A stretch of DNA of 64,000 nucleotides from Streptomyces sp. DHE7-1 (lineage in GTDB: Bacteria > Actinomycetota > Actinomycetes > Streptomycetales > Streptomycetaceae), in NCBI GenBank assembly GCA_016432725.1, contig JACJDG010000003.1, forward strand, positions 1,860,001 through 1,924,000. The letters run 5' to 3'. Of this stretch, positions 37,325-45,936 are shown piece by piece; position 1 is the first letter of the stretch, and every line of letters begins with the position of its first letter. A program made the translations under genes and the position numbers. The notes below the pieces were generated by a model. That model had not been told where the DNA came from. It did no database searches and saw only the letters and a list, made by a program, of their open reading frames with translations.

Positions 37325-37590
37325 CGGCTGACTCTCCTAGGACCGTGAAAGGGCTCAGCCGCTCAGCCTAGACGGATTTCCACCCATGCCGCCCGGTTCA
37401 TCTCCCCGCCGGGCACCGTACATGGCCGAAACCTTGACAACTCACCGTCGCAGGCAGGAGATTGACGCGCGTAGAAGTTCGGGGGACAACTGTTCACTCG
37501 GCTCTACGCGTGTCACAGAGGGCCACGAGTCCCACACGCTGCCGTTCCACCCTCGTCCCGGCGCCCAGTCACGTCCCCGGAGGGATCCCC

Positions 37591-39416
37591 TTGCCGAGCA
37601 GGTCTTCAGCGCGCCTCGCCGCGCTCACCGTCGCCGCCGTCTGCGGCGCGGCGTCCGCCGTCGTCCTCACCTCGCCCGCGCACGCCGACTCGGTGCGCGT
37701 CCACGACATCCAGGGCACCACCCGGATATCCCGTTCGCGGGGCAGAAGGTCACGGACGTTCCCGGCATCGTCACGGCCACCCGCACCTACGGCTCCTCCA
37801 AGGGCTTCTGGCTGCAGGACGCCACGCCGGACGACAACCCGGCCACCAGCGAAGGCGTCTTCGTCTTCACCAGCTCCACGCCGAAGGTCGCGGCCGGCGA
37901 CTCGGTCACGGTGACCGGCACGGTCTCCGAGTACATCCCGGGCGGCGCGTCCTCCGGCAACCAGTCGCTGACGGAGATCACCAAGCCCACGGTCACCGCG
38001 GTCTCCACCGGCAACGCCGTGCCGGCCCCGGTCGTCGTCGACGAGGACTCGGTGCCGGACGCCTACGCCCCGGCCGGCGACACCGCCGCGGCCGGCTCCG
38101 TCAACGGCCTCACCCTGGACCCGGCGAAGTACGCCCTGGACTACTACGAGTCCCTGGAGGGCATGAACGTCCAGGTCGCCGACGCCCGGGTGGTCACCGC
38201 GACCGACCCGTACAGCGAGCTGTGGGTCACGGCCAAGCCGCACGAGCACCCCAGCCGGCGCGGCGGCACGGTCTACGGCTCCTACGACTCCCAGAACACC
38301 GGCCGGCTGCAGATCCAGTCGCTGGGCTCCACCGCCGACTTCCCGAAGGCGAACGTCGGCGACACCCTGGAGGGCACCACCACCGGCCCGCTGGACTTCA
38401 ACCAGTACGGCGGCTACACCCTCGTCGCGAGCGAGCTGGGCACGCTGAGGAGCGGCGGCCTGGAGCGCGAGACCACGCAGAAGCAGTCGGGCCGCGAGCT
38501 CGCGGTGGCGACCTACAACGTCGAGAACCTCGACCCGTCGGACGCCACCTTCGACCAGCACGCCGCCGCGATCGTGCACAACCTGCAGTCGCCGGACATC
38601 GTGTCCCTGGAGGAGATCCAGGACAACAACGGCGCCAAGGACGACGGCACGGTCGACGCGAGCCAGACCGTGAACAAGCTGATCGACGCGATCGTCGCGG
38701 CCGGCGGCCCGAAGTACGACTGGCGTTCCATCGACCCGGTCAACGACCAGGACGGCGGCGAGCCCGGCGGCAACATCCGCCAGGCCTTCCTGTTCAACCC
38801 GGAGCGGGTGTCCTTCGTGGACCGCGCCGGCGGCGACTCCACCACCGCGGTCGGCGTCACCAAGGCGCAGGGCAAGGCGCGGCTGACGGTCTCCCCGGGC
38901 CGGATCGCCCCGGCCGACGCGGCCTGGGCCAACAGCCGCAAGCCGCTGGCCGGCGAGTTCGTCTTCCACGGCAAGACGGTGTTCGTGATCGCCAACCACC
39001 TGAACTCCAAGGGCGGCGACCAGGGACTGACGTCCCAGTACCAGCCGCCGGTGCGCAGCTCGGAGATCCAGCGTCACGCGCAGGCGACCGTGGTGAACGG
39101 CTTCGTCAAGGACATCCTGGCCGTGCAGAAGAACGCGGACGTCATCGCGCTCGGCGACATGAACGACTTCGAGTTCTCCGGCACCACCCGGATCCTCGAG
39201 GGCGACGGCGAGCTGTGGTCGGCGATCAAGTCGCTGCCGAGGAGCGAGCGTTACACCTACGACTACCAGGGCAACCAGCAGGTCCTGGACCAGATCCTGG
39301 TGAGCCCGGCGATCCGGCGCGACTGCGGCCTCGAGTACGACAGCGTGCACGTCAACTCGGAGTTCAACGACCAGATCAGCGACCACGACCCGCAGGTGCT
39401 GCGGTTCCGTCCGTAA
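37591..39416 (+). CDS. Secreted endonuclease/exonuclease/phosphatase-family protein, frameshifted after signal peptide
   Basis: A secreted nuclease/phosphatase of about 608 residues. TTG 37591 with GGAGGG 6 nt upstream starts a signal peptide (PSRSSARLAALTVAAVCG, cleaved near SPAHA-DS). An OB-fold-like domain follows (about residues 40-260; GQKVTDVPGIVTATRTYG, GFWLQDATPDD). The catalytic EEP domain has VATYNVENLDPSD, DIVSLEEIQD, FVIANHLNSKGGD, VIALGDMNDFE and a final ISDHDPQVLRF, so the His-Asp-Asn set is present. The frame breaks at CCC 37730-37732. One added C gives TRISPFAGQKV. Likely an extracellular DNase or phosphodiesterase used for nutrient scavenging. Confidence 0.87.
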
Positions 39417-39428
39417 CCCCTGTCCCTG

Positions 39429-40166
39429 TCAGGACTGGCCGAACACGCCGTTCAGCCAGTCCTGCCAGGCGGCTTCGGCCGCCCGGCCGTCGGCGTCCGG
39501 CGCGAAGTCGTGGACGCTGACGCCGAGCGGGGCGCCCCAGTGGCCGCGTCCGAAGAACCGGATGAGGGCGCTGTCGGTACGCAGCCCGATGAAGTACGGG
39601 TTCCGGTAGTCGAGTACGGCGTCCAGGGTCCGCCCGCCGGGCCCTCGGGCGCCGACCTTCGTGCCCGCGGCCGTGTCGTCCGCGAGTCCGAGGGCGCGGC
39701 CGACGGCGGCGATCGCCCTCGGCGTCGCCGAGGCCGCGGGTCCGTTCACCTGGGTGAAGGTGACCGGGCGGGGCGCGAAGTGCGTGAGGTACTCGCGCAG
39801 GGTGTGCAGGTAGAAGTTGGTGTGCTTGCTCGCGCCGTCGTACTGGTTGTTCCAGTCGTCGGTGAAGATGCCGCTGTGGACGTAGCGCACCCAGGCGCGG
39901 CGGCCCTCGTCGCGCGGCTCGATGGTGTGGTCGAGCTGGTTCAGCGACTGGACGGGCATGCCCACGTCCTCGCTGCGGTTGGTGTAGCGGTGGGGCGGGT
40001 CCCAGACGGTGACGGTGGATCCGAAGGGACCCCGGCCGCCTTCCCGGGGCTCGGGCGGGTCCATCGGCCACAGATAGCCGCCGGTACCGGTGGTGATCGC
40101 CTCCCAGACCTTCTCCGGCGGGGCGTCGACCTCGAACTCCCGGACGATCTCGAATTCCTCGGGCAT
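39429..40166 (-). CDS. SRPBCC (AHSA1-like) domain protein
   Basis: A 245-residue START/Bet v 1-fold protein of the AHSA1/SRPBCC superfamily. It begins PEEFEIVREFEVDAPPEKVW, the usual first strand and helix. The later part (RPVTFTQVNGPAASATPRAI onward) is a second, less obvious repeat. The family binds hydrophobic ligands, and no substrate can be read. It is downstream of an ArsR-like gene on the same strand, 14 bp away, a pairing frequently seen for this family, so co-regulation is expected. Confidence 0.85.
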   Translation of the reverse strand: MPEEFEIVREFEVDAPPEKVWEAITTGTGGYLWPMDPPEPREGGRGPFGSTVTVWDPPHRYTNRSEDVGMPVQSLNQLDHTIEPRDEGRRAWVRYVHSGIFTDDWNNQYDGASKHTNFYLHTLREYLTHFAPRPVTFTQVNGPAASATPRAIAAVGRALGLADDTAAGTKVGARGPGGRTLDAVLDYRNPYFIGLRTDSALIRFFGRGHWGAPLGVSVHDFAPDADGRAAEAAWQDWLNGVFGQS

Positions 40167-40180
40167 GGCGGGGCTCCTGC

Positions 40181-40783
40181 TCAGCTCTCTGGGGTGGTCC
40201 GGTCCCGGACCGTGGGGTGGAGGGCGACGACGATCCGGTGGTCACGGCCGTCCTCGGCGCCGGGAGCGTCGTACTTGCGGATCAGCGCGCTCACGCCGGC
40301 CGTCAGCTCCTGCGCGAAGGCGGCCCGGTCGGCCGCCGAGGCGAAGCGGACCTCGCCGTCCAGGGCGTAGGTCGCCAGCCGCTTGCGCGCCTTCGCCGCG
40401 CCGGTGATCAGCTCGCCGACGTCCCGGACGAGGCGGGCGCCGAGCGCGAGCAGCCAGCGGGCGGAGAACTGGTCGCGGAAGCGGTCCGGGTCGGGCTGCA
40501 CCGCGGCGAGGGCGGCCGGCGAGATGACGTACGACGCGGCGGTCGCCCGCATCAGCCGCTCGGTGACGTTGCCCTTGCGGCGCTCCCCCGCCAGTTCGAC
40601 CAGGCCGTGCCGCTCCAGCGCCTTGAGGTGGTAGTTCACCTTCTGCCGGGGCAGTCCGACCCGGCCGGCCAGCATGGCGGCCGACGCGGGTCCGGCCGCC
40701 AGCTCGGCGAGCAGCCGGGCCCGCACCGGGTCCAGCGACACGGCCGCCGCCTCGGGATCCTCGATCACGGTCACGTCCAGCAT
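40181..40783 (-). CDS. ArsR-like winged-helix regulator paired with the SRPBCC gene
   Basis: A 200-residue regulator. The N-terminal ArsR-type winged helix spans about residues 15-75 (LDPVRARLLAELAAGPASAA, VGLPRQKVNYHLKALERHGL, VELAGERRKGNVTERL). The C-terminal extension (about residues 90-200) is helical and probably the sensing or dimer domain. No metal-binding CxC is present, so it is not a metal sensor of the SmtB type. It is the first gene of an operon with the SRPBCC gene. A TGTCC-GGACA dyad lies 30-43 bp upstream of its start. Confidence 0.85.
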   Translation of the reverse strand: MLDVTVIEDPEAAAVSLDPVRARLLAELAAGPASAAMLAGRVGLPRQKVNYHLKALERHGLVELAGERRKGNVTERLMRATAASYVISPAALAAVQPDPDRFRDQFSARWLLALGARLVRDVGELITGAAKARKRLATYALDGEVRFASAADRAAFAQELTAGVSALIRKYDAPGAEDGRDHRIVVALHPTVRDRTTPES

Positions 40784-40785
40784 GC

Positions 40786-40849
40786 GACCACCCTCGCACC
40801 GAAAACTTTTTTTGTCCAGGAGGACAGAGTGTTCGGTGGGAGGGTGGTC
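40786..40849. promoter_or_regulatory. Long imperfect inverted repeat plus TGTCC/GGACA dyad at the ArsR promoter
   Basis: Two 21-nt arms (40786-40806 and 40829-40849) match with two mismatches. In the spacer lies TGTCC-agga-GGACA (40813-40826) beside a T7 run. The site ends 3 nt from the ArsR start codon, so it could be an autoregulatory operator, the terminator of the upstream operon (ending at 40892), or both. Confidence 0.55.
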
Positions 40850-40891
40850 AGCGGTGCCTGTCCGCCGGCGTGACGGGCGGGCCGGAGCGGT

Positions 40892-41479
40892 TCAGCAGCG
40901 GCGGCCGTGCTGCCGGCGCCAGGCGATGACCCCGGCGACGGCGGCGGTGGCGAGGGCGCCGGCGGCGAGGACGGGCCCCGGGTGCCTCCGGCCCGCGTCC
41001 AGTGCGCGCCGCACGGACTCCGGAAGGGGGCGGCCGGTGTGCCGTGCGCGCCGTTCCTGCAGGGCGTGACCGGCACTGGTGGCCTGCTCCTGCAGGACAT
41101 GACCGGCGCTCGTGGCGCGCTCCTGGAGGGCGTGCCGGGCGTGGCCCGACCGGTCCTGCACGGCGTGCCGGGCATGACCGGACCGGTCCTGCATCGCGTG
41201 CCGGGCGTGGCTCGACCGCTCCTGCATCGCGTGCCCGGTCCTGACCGCCCGCTCCTGCACGGTGTGCCCGGCCTGGGCGGCGCTGGAGCGGAGCTGCACG
41301 GTCATGGCGCCGGCCTTGTCCTTCAGGTCGGCGGCGCGGGCCTTGGCGCGGCCCTTCATATCGGCCTTGCCGACGAGCTGTTCGACGGTGTCGCCGAGCT
41401 GGCTGCGGGTCTGCTCTATCTGGTGCCGCAGTTCGTCGGGGCCCTTGGCGCCCGAGCCGTGCGGGTTCTTGTGGCTCAT
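40892..41479 (-). CDS. DUF3618-family membrane protein with 11-residue repeats
   Basis: A 195-residue protein. The N-terminal DUF3618 segment is PDELRHQIEQTRSQLGDTVEQL followed by GKADMKGRAKARAADLKDKA. The middle (about residues 70-150) consists of seven 11-residue repeats of the type HAxQERxxxAG/R, an amphipathic-helix pattern. One membrane helix near the C-terminus (AAGALATAAVAGVIAW) anchors it. ATG 41479 overlaps the stop of the DUF1469-like holin-family gene by ATGA. Such pairs recur in actinobacteria and are linked to envelope stress, without a proven mechanism. Confidence 0.85.
   Translation of the reverse strand: MSHKNPHGSGAKGPDELRHQIEQTRSQLGDTVEQLVGKADMKGRAKARAADLKDKAGAMTVQLRSSAAQAGHTVQERAVRTGHAMQERSSHARHAMQDRSGHARHAVQDRSGHARHALQERATSAGHVLQEQATSAGHALQERRARHTGRPLPESVRRALDAGRRHPGPVLAAGALATAAVAGVIAWRRQHGRRC
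41040..41274 (-). repeat. About seven 33-bp tandem repeats within the DUF3618 gene
   Basis: Each unit encodes an 11-residue module (HAMQERSSHAR, HAMQDRSGHAR, HAVQDRSGHAR, HALQERATSAG, HVLQEQATSAG and relatives). Copy number could vary between strains. It is in frame and coding, so it is not CRISPR. Confidence 0.8.
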
Positions 41480-41895
41480 CGGTGTGCCCTTTCCCTGATC
41501 ACGTCGACGTCCGCCTTGACGCTGCCGAGCGTCACCTCGGGTTTGGGCGGGGTCGCGCGGCGCAACTGGGCCCGGCCGGCCATGCCCAGCAGACCGGCCA
41601 CGACGAAGAACACCGCGGCGACGATCAGCGCCGACGCCCACACGGGCAGGGCGAGGGCGATCGCGGCGGTGGCGGCGCCGGCCAGGGTGATCAGGCCGAC
41701 GTAACCGACGGCGCCCGCGGCACCGAGCAGTCCGCCGCCCCGTCCGGCGTGGCGCCCCTTCTCGGTCAGCTCCTCCTTGGCGAGGGCGACCTCCTGCCGC
41801 AGGAGCCGGGAAAGCTGTTCGGTGGCCCGGCTGACGAGTTCACCCGTGGAAGGGTGCCCGTCGAGCGGGGGCCGTGTCTGCGAGGTCACGGTCAC
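41476..41895 (-). CDS. Phage-holin superfamily III (DUF1469)-like membrane protein
   Basis: A 139-residue protein. The N-terminal soluble helix is STGELVSRATEQLSRLLRQE followed by VALAKEELTEKGRHAG, the classical DUF1469 pattern. Two membrane helices follow (GAVGYVGLITLAGAATAAI and LIVAAVFFVVAGLLGMAG), with a basic tail after them. GTG 41895 has a strong GGAGGAGG site 8 nt upstream. It overlaps the DUF3618 gene by 4 nt. These proteins are annotated as holin-like by fold, but in Streptomyces they are chromosomal and not lytic genes. Confidence 0.85.
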   Translation of the reverse strand: MTVTSQTRPPLDGHPSTGELVSRATEQLSRLLRQEVALAKEELTEKGRHAGRGGGLLGAAGAVGYVGLITLAGAATAAIALALPVWASALIVAAVFFVVAGLLGMAGRAQLRRATPPKPEVTLGSVKADVDVIRERAHR

Positions 41896-42634
41896 GTGTT
41901 CCGCCTCCTCCTCCGTACGGAACCCCCGAGTACCCAGGCCCGGGTCCGTCACCCTCTCCCCTCTCCCCCGCGCCGGGTGAGCCGAGCCGGGCGAGTTGCG
42001 TCTGGAACCAGTCCAGCCGGGCCTGCAACAGGGCCGCCTCGGCCACGAGTTCGGGTACGCCCAAGTCGCCGTCGGCCGGCAACCCGGCGGACGGGACGGC
42101 GGCGGCCGCCACCACCCGCAGGCCCTCCCCGGCCAGCCGGGCGAAACCGGCGAGCGGGACCGACGTACGCGCTCCCGCGCAGCCCGCGCACGCGGGCGCC
42201 AGGGCCTGCCAGCCGGGTCTGCCCCAGCCGGCGTCGGCGAGCGCGACCGGGCCGGCCCCGCAGGCGCACGGACCCACGGTCGCCGTGCGCACCCGCTGCC
42301 GGGCGTACCGGAAGCCGCGCTCGAAACGGATGTAGGCGCCGAGCACGGAGACTTCGAGCAGGACCGCGGCCCGGTGCTCGGCCGTGCAGAGCATGGCCTC
42401 GGCGGCCGTACGGTCGTGCACGCAGTGGAAGCCGCAGTCGCACAGGCGCGCGGGCGCGCGGTGCCGGCGCCCGTAGACGCAGGAGGCGTCGGCGAGCACT
42501 CCGTACGGCAGCGCGCCGCCCAGGGACACACCGGTGAACCCGGCCCGGGTGCCGTCCTGCGACAGCACCGGGTGGGCGATCTTGTATCCGGTCGGCGGCT
42601 CCGTCGGGCGTTCCACCGGGAGCCGCAGCCTCAT
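41840..42634 (-). CDS. Uncharacterised Cys-rich protein upstream of the DUF1469/DUF3618 pair
   Basis: A protein of about 230-264 residues that I do not recognise. The N-terminal half has several Cys motifs: CVYGRRHRAPARLCDCGFHC, CTAEHR and CACGAG, then CAGCAG. These suggest one or two zinc sites. A possible helical C-terminal part follows (LLQARLDWFQTQLARLGS). The frame as given overlaps the next gene by 56 nt. If one C is missing from CCCCC 41965-41969, the protein would instead stop at 41949, leaving a normal gap. ATG 42634 overlaps the preceding 46-residue gene by ATGA, so all four genes form one operon. Confidence 0.65.
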   Translation of the reverse strand: MRLRLPVERPTEPPTGYKIAHPVLSQDGTRAGFTGVSLGGALPYGVLADASCVYGRRHRAPARLCDCGFHCVHDRTAAEAMLCTAEHRAAVLLEVSVLGAYIRFERGFRYARQRVRTATVGPCACGAGPVALADAGWGRPGWQALAPACAGCAGARTSVPLAGFARLAGEGLRVVAAAAVPSAGLPADGDLGVPELVAEAALLQARLDWFQTQLARLGSPGAGERGEGDGPGPGYSGVPYGGGGGTRDRDLADTAPARRAPFHG

Positions 42635-42771
42635 CGGGCCGCCGGTACCTCTTCGCGGGCCGGCTCGGCCGGTGCGGTGCGGGTGATCTCCTCGGGGAGC
42701 TCCGGCTCCTCCTGGTGGACGCGAGGCCGCTCCTCGGCGACTCCGGTGGCCAGTGCCTTGCCGAGCTTCAT
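42631..42771 (-). CDS. Small 46-residue protein, first gene of a four-gene operon
   Basis: A short acidic/proline-rich peptide, MKLGKALATGVAEERPRVHQ then an EPELPEE segment and a tail ending EEVPAAR. GGGAGG lies 5 nt before ATG 42771, and the stop overlaps the next start as ATGA, which argues for real translation. No known family. It may be a small partner of the Cys-rich protein. Confidence 0.6.
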   Translation of the reverse strand: MKLGKALATGVAEERPRVHQEEPELPEEITRTAPAEPAREEVPAAR

Positions 42772-42939
42772 GGTGCCTCCCATGACCGACGTCAATGACC
42801 GTCCCGACTCATAGTGACCCATGTCGGCCGACTTGGACACAGGACCTTCGGCCACCGCCCGTACATGTCAGCGATGCTTATCAATACCTCGTAGGAGAAT
42901 TAAGTAGAGCTTCACCTTCGAGTTGCCGAGACTACCCGT

Positions 42940-43832
42940 ATGACGATCCGACGCAAGCCCTTCGGCCGCACACTCTGCGCGATGATCACCCCGTTCACCG
43001 AGGCGGGCTCGCTCGACCTGGAGGGGCCGCGCTGCTGGCGGACCGGCTGGTGGCCGGGGGCTGCGACGGGCTGGTGCTGAACGGCACCACGGGCGAGTCG
43101 CCGACCACCACGGACGCGGAGAAGGCGGAACTGATCGCGGCCGTCCGGGACGCCGTCGGCAACCGGGCCGCGCTGGTGGCGGGCGTCGGCACGGCGGACA
43201 CCCGGCACACGGCCGAGGGGGCCCGCGCGGCGGAGAAGGCGGGCGCCGACGGCGTGCTGGTGGTGACGCCGTACTACAGCAGGCCGCCGCAGGAGGCGGT
43301 GGAGGCGCACTTCCGGCAGGTCGCCGACGCGAGCGGCCTGCCGGTGATGCTCTACGACATCCCGGGCCGCACCGGCACCCGGATCGAGCCGGAGACGATG
43401 ATCCGGCTCGCCGGACACCCCCGGATCGTGGCCGTCAAGGACTGCTCGTACGACCTCCTCGGCACCCAGAAGGTGCTGGCGCGTACGGAACTGGCGTACT
43501 ACGCGGGGTGCGACGAGCACGTGCTCGCGCTGTACGCGGTGGGCGCGGCGGGCTGCGTGAGCACGGTCGCGAACGCGGTGCCGGGGCCAATCGCCGCCGT
43601 CCTGGACGCGTTCGACGCGGGTGACACCGCCCACGCGGCCGAACTCCAACTGGAGGCGATGCCGTTGATCGAGGCGATGACGGCCGCGGGCCTGCCCGGC
43701 ACGGTCACCGCCAAGGCCCTGCTCACCCGGCTCGGCCTGCCCGCCGGCCCGGTACGCGCACCCCTGCTCCCCGCCGGCCCGGAGACGGCCGATGCCCTGC
43801 GGGCACTGTACGACCGGCTCGTCGCCCCCTGA
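42940..43832 (+). CDS. dapA: 4-hydroxy-tetrahydrodipicolinate synthase (DapA), frameshifted
   Basis: A lysine/diaminopimelate-pathway enzyme that condenses pyruvate with aspartate semialdehyde. Motifs are GTTGESPT, VTPYYSRPP, MLYDIPGRTG (the conserved Tyr and Arg) and the Schiff-base Lys in IVAVKDCSYDL. The gene starts ATG 42940, MTIRRKPFGRTLCAMITPFT. The frame breaks at GGGG 43023-43026; one added G gives LDLEGAALLADRLVAGG and a protein of about 297 residues. The enzyme is expected to be essential or one of a small set of paralogues, which supports a sequence error. dapD lies 2 kb downstream on the other strand. Confidence 0.9.
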
Positions 43833-43976
43833 CCACCCCCGAAAACCACCTGCCCCACCCGGGTCCCGGCCGTACGGTGACCGCGTGACCCGCCCGCTTC
43901 CGACGCGCTCGGCGGGCTCGCGGCGGGGCCGTGAGGACCGGGGAGTGCCACGCGCGTGCCCGCTCACCCCCGGACG

Positions 43977-44210
43977 TCACCCGCCCGCCGCGCCCTCGTC
44001 CTCGCCGTCGCCCTCCCAGCGGAGCAGGTCGCCCGGCTGGCAGGCGAGTACCTCGCAGAGCGCGGCGAGGGTCGCGAAGCGCACCGCCTTGGCGCGGCCG
44101 TTCTTGAGTACCGCGAGGTTGGCCGGCGTGATCCCCACCCGGTCCGCCAGCTCACCCACGGACATCTTCCGCCGGGCCAGCATCACGTCGATGTCGACGA
44201 CGATCGGCAT
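43977..44210 (-). CDS. Small XRE-type helix-turn-helix regulator (YozG-like)
   Basis: A 77-residue Cro/CI-type protein: IDVMLARRKMSVGELADRVG then ITPANLAVLKNGRAKAVRF, and LCEVLACQPGDLL. The single HTH domain covers nearly the whole protein. It starts within the stop of the DUF2975 gene (TGATG, 1-nt overlap). This Cro/YozG-DUF2975 couple is common in actinobacteria and firmicutes. It presumably binds the twin palindromes at 44713-44750 and controls both genes. Confidence 0.88.
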   Translation of the reverse strand: MPIVVDIDVMLARRKMSVGELADRVGITPANLAVLKNGRAKAVRFATLAALCEVLACQPGDLLRWEGDGEDEGAAGG

Positions 44211-44701
44211 CAGATCACCTCGTCCAGCTCGGCCCGCATCCGCGACGCCTCGACGTCGCGCGCGACGGCCTGGACGAGCAGCATCCGCAGCACGAGCACG
44301 ATGAGCGCGACCCCGAGGACGGCCAGGCCGATCCCGGCCATGATGACGGTGACACCGGGGTCGGCCCGCTGACCCGGCGCGTTGATCGCCGTGACGGTGA
44401 ACCACAGCAGGGCGACCGCCACGATGGCGCCGATCACGCCGTCCACGTACCGGAAGGCCGCGTGGGAGAACACGGTTCCGCGCCGCACCATCGCCACCAA
44501 CCGCCACACGCAGAACAGCGCGACCTGGGCCGTCGCCATGCCCAGGATCGTGATCACGCGGAACGCGGTCAGCGGGAGCGACCCGTCCTCGGGATCACCG
44601 CCGCCGGCCAGCACCCACACCATCCCCGCCTGCACGAACACGGTGCCGGCGAGCACCACCACGAGCACGGCGCGCAACGCACGCACGGTCAGCTTTCCCA
44701 C
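44210..44701 (-). CDS. DUF2975 membrane protein
   Basis: A protein of 163 residues with four membrane helices (AVLVVVLAGTVFVQAGMVWV, FRVITILGMATAQVALFCVW, GVIGAIVAVALLWFTVTAI, VIMAGIGLAVLGVALIVLVL) and the RMLLVQAVARD segment. GTG 44701 with AAGGAC a few nt upstream is my choice; ATG 44716 is possible, but it would put the first residues inside the operator. It is coupled to the small XRE gene. The function is unknown, and in relatives the pair responds to envelope or development signals. Confidence 0.83.
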   Translation of the reverse strand: MGKLTVRALRAVLVVVLAGTVFVQAGMVWVLAGGGDPEDGSLPLTAFRVITILGMATAQVALFCVWRLVAMVRRGTVFSHAAFRYVDGVIGAIVAVALLWFTVTAINAPGQRADPGVTVIMAGIGLAVLGVALIVLVLRMLLVQAVARDVEASRMRAELDEVI

Positions 44702-44712
44702 AGGCCGTCCTT

Positions 44713-44750
44713 CCATCGAGATGCGATGGAAATCTATCGAGATTCGATAG
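44713..44750. promoter_or_regulatory. Twin 17-bp operators upstream of the DUF2975/XRE operon
   Basis: CCATCG-agatg-CGATGG (44713-44729) and CTATCGA-gat-TCGATAG (44734-44750) are perfect dyads. They share the pattern C(C/T)ATCGAGAT(G/T)CGAT, and their centres are 21 bp apart, two helical turns. This fits cooperative binding of two dimers on one DNA face just upstream of, or around, the start. Confidence 0.8.
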
Positions 44751-44842
44751 GCACGGCAAGTGCTCACGCACGAGGTCGGCACCGATCGCCGGCGACCCGG
44801 CGGGCACCCTTCCCGCGCCTGACGGCGTGGAGCGGGAACGGC

Positions 44843-45556
44843 TCATCGATCACCCAGGTGCACGGCGGACACCGCGTCCGCGCGAGTCCGCAGCGGCCGC
44901 AGCACCGCCATCCCGTCCTCGAGCCCGACCTTCATGGCGAAGTCGAACCGGTCGGCCTCCAGACACAACTCCACGTCGGCGAGGTGAGCCCCGCGGCGCC
45001 GCCCGTCGCGCAGGTCGTCCGCGGCCGGGGATGTGCGGGCACGGTGCAGATAGGGGCCGGGGTCGGGGCGATCCCCGGCGAGGAGCCGATCCAGGTACTC
45101 GGCGCAGGCCAGATCCTCCGCGGCGCGGCCGTCCTCGCCGGTGGCCACGAACGTCACCGGGCCGGCGCCGGCCTCCGCCAGGGCCCGGGCCGTCGCGCCG
45201 GCCACGACGAAACTGGCGCACAGCGCCCATTCCGCCTCGACCACCGCCAGCGCGCCGACCGTTCCGGCGGTGGTCTTCTGGATGACGGTGCGGCCGGCCA
45301 GGTCGGCCTCCCGGATCAGGCCAGGGGAGTTGACCAGGTCGAACCCGCTGACCGGTGCCCCGTCCTTGAGCGCGAGCCAGGCCGGGTGGCGGGCTTTGAT
45401 CTCCATTGCCTCGCCCTCGTCGGAAGCGAGAACGATCTTGTCCGCACCGCGATGGAAAGCCCATGCGGCGGTGGTGAACGCCCGCATCACATCGATCACG
45501 ACGGCCACCTGTTCGGTGCCGTCCAGGTCGGGGATTCCGACTACTCGCGAGTCCAT
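44843..45556 (-). CDS. 2-phosphosulfolactate phosphatase-family (ComB-like) protein
   Basis: A 237-residue ComB-family protein. The family start is [20 protein letters not shown], with [10 protein letters not shown] following, and [15 protein letters not shown] is the active-site loop. [19 protein letters not shown] matches the conserved acidic segment. In archaea ComB makes coenzyme M precursors. Actinobacterial homologues lack that pathway, so the substrate here is unknown. ATG 45556 gives the expected length. The gene is monocistronic. Confidence 0.83.
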   Translation of the reverse strand: MDSRVVGIPDLDGTEQVAVVIDVMRAFTTAAWAFHRGADKIVLASDEGEAMEIKARHPAWLALKDGAPVSGFDLVNSPGLIREADLAGRTVIQKTTAGTVGALAVVEAEWALCASFVVAGATARALAEAGAGPVTFVATGEDGRAAEDLACAEYLDRLLAGDRPDPGPYLHRARTSPAADDLRDGRRRGAHLADVELCLEADRFDFAMKVGLEDGMAVLRPLRTRADAVSAVHLGDR

Positions 45557-45936
45557 GCCGGGATGGTCGCAGCCCGCCGAAGCGGTCGACAAGACAGGGT
45601 GGCGCCGGGCCGCGGGCGGCAGCGACGCCGACGGCGGTGACGGCCGACCGACGGCGACGGCCCGGGTGTTCGGCGGGCCGGCACGGTGCCGGCGCCCGTG
45701 CCGGACGGGTGCCGGGCCGGTCCGTGCCCCCGCCCGAGGAAGCGCGTGTCGGAGTGATCGCCGTACGGCCCTCCAGGGGCCCGCTCTCAGACGCGACGGA
45801 CGCACGAGCGCCCTCCCGGGCCGTCCTCGGGCCGTGGAAGGGCGCTCAGCGATGACCGGCGCCGACACCGCCACCGGATCGGCAGCGGTTCGGAGCGATG
45901 ACCGGGCGGGCGGCCGCGGGTCACGGCCGCCGGTGC
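45557..45936. other. 380-bp intergenic stretch
   Basis: No convincing gene. It holds a 15-bp palindrome CCGGCAC-g-GTGCCGG (45678-45692), another GC-rich hairpin at 45909-45931 and otherwise non-coding GC-rich sequence. The ComB-family promoter should lie near 45557-45620. Confidence 0.55.
45909..45931 (-). terminator. Hairpin terminator after dapD
   Basis: Arms GGCGGCCG / CGGCCGCC with a 7-nt loop, 6 nt beyond the dapD stop on the minus strand. Confidence 0.6.

Noticed and set aside
37386-37590. PHO box for the secreted nuclease
   Set aside because: Single GTTCA-like words occur (37397, 37493), but none form contiguous 11-bp repeats.
37569-39386. A long minus-strand open frame over the secreted nuclease
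   Set aside because: Shadow of the plus-strand EEP gene, rich in Val/Arg/Asp repeats and without domain motifs.
41040-41274. CRISPR-like array
   Set aside because: The 33-bp units have no unique spacers and encode a regular 11-residue protein repeat in frame.
45637-45855. Small plus-strand open frame in the gap before dapD
   Set aside because: No RBS, Arg/Pro-rich random composition and no partner. GC-rich non-coding DNA opens such frames by chance.
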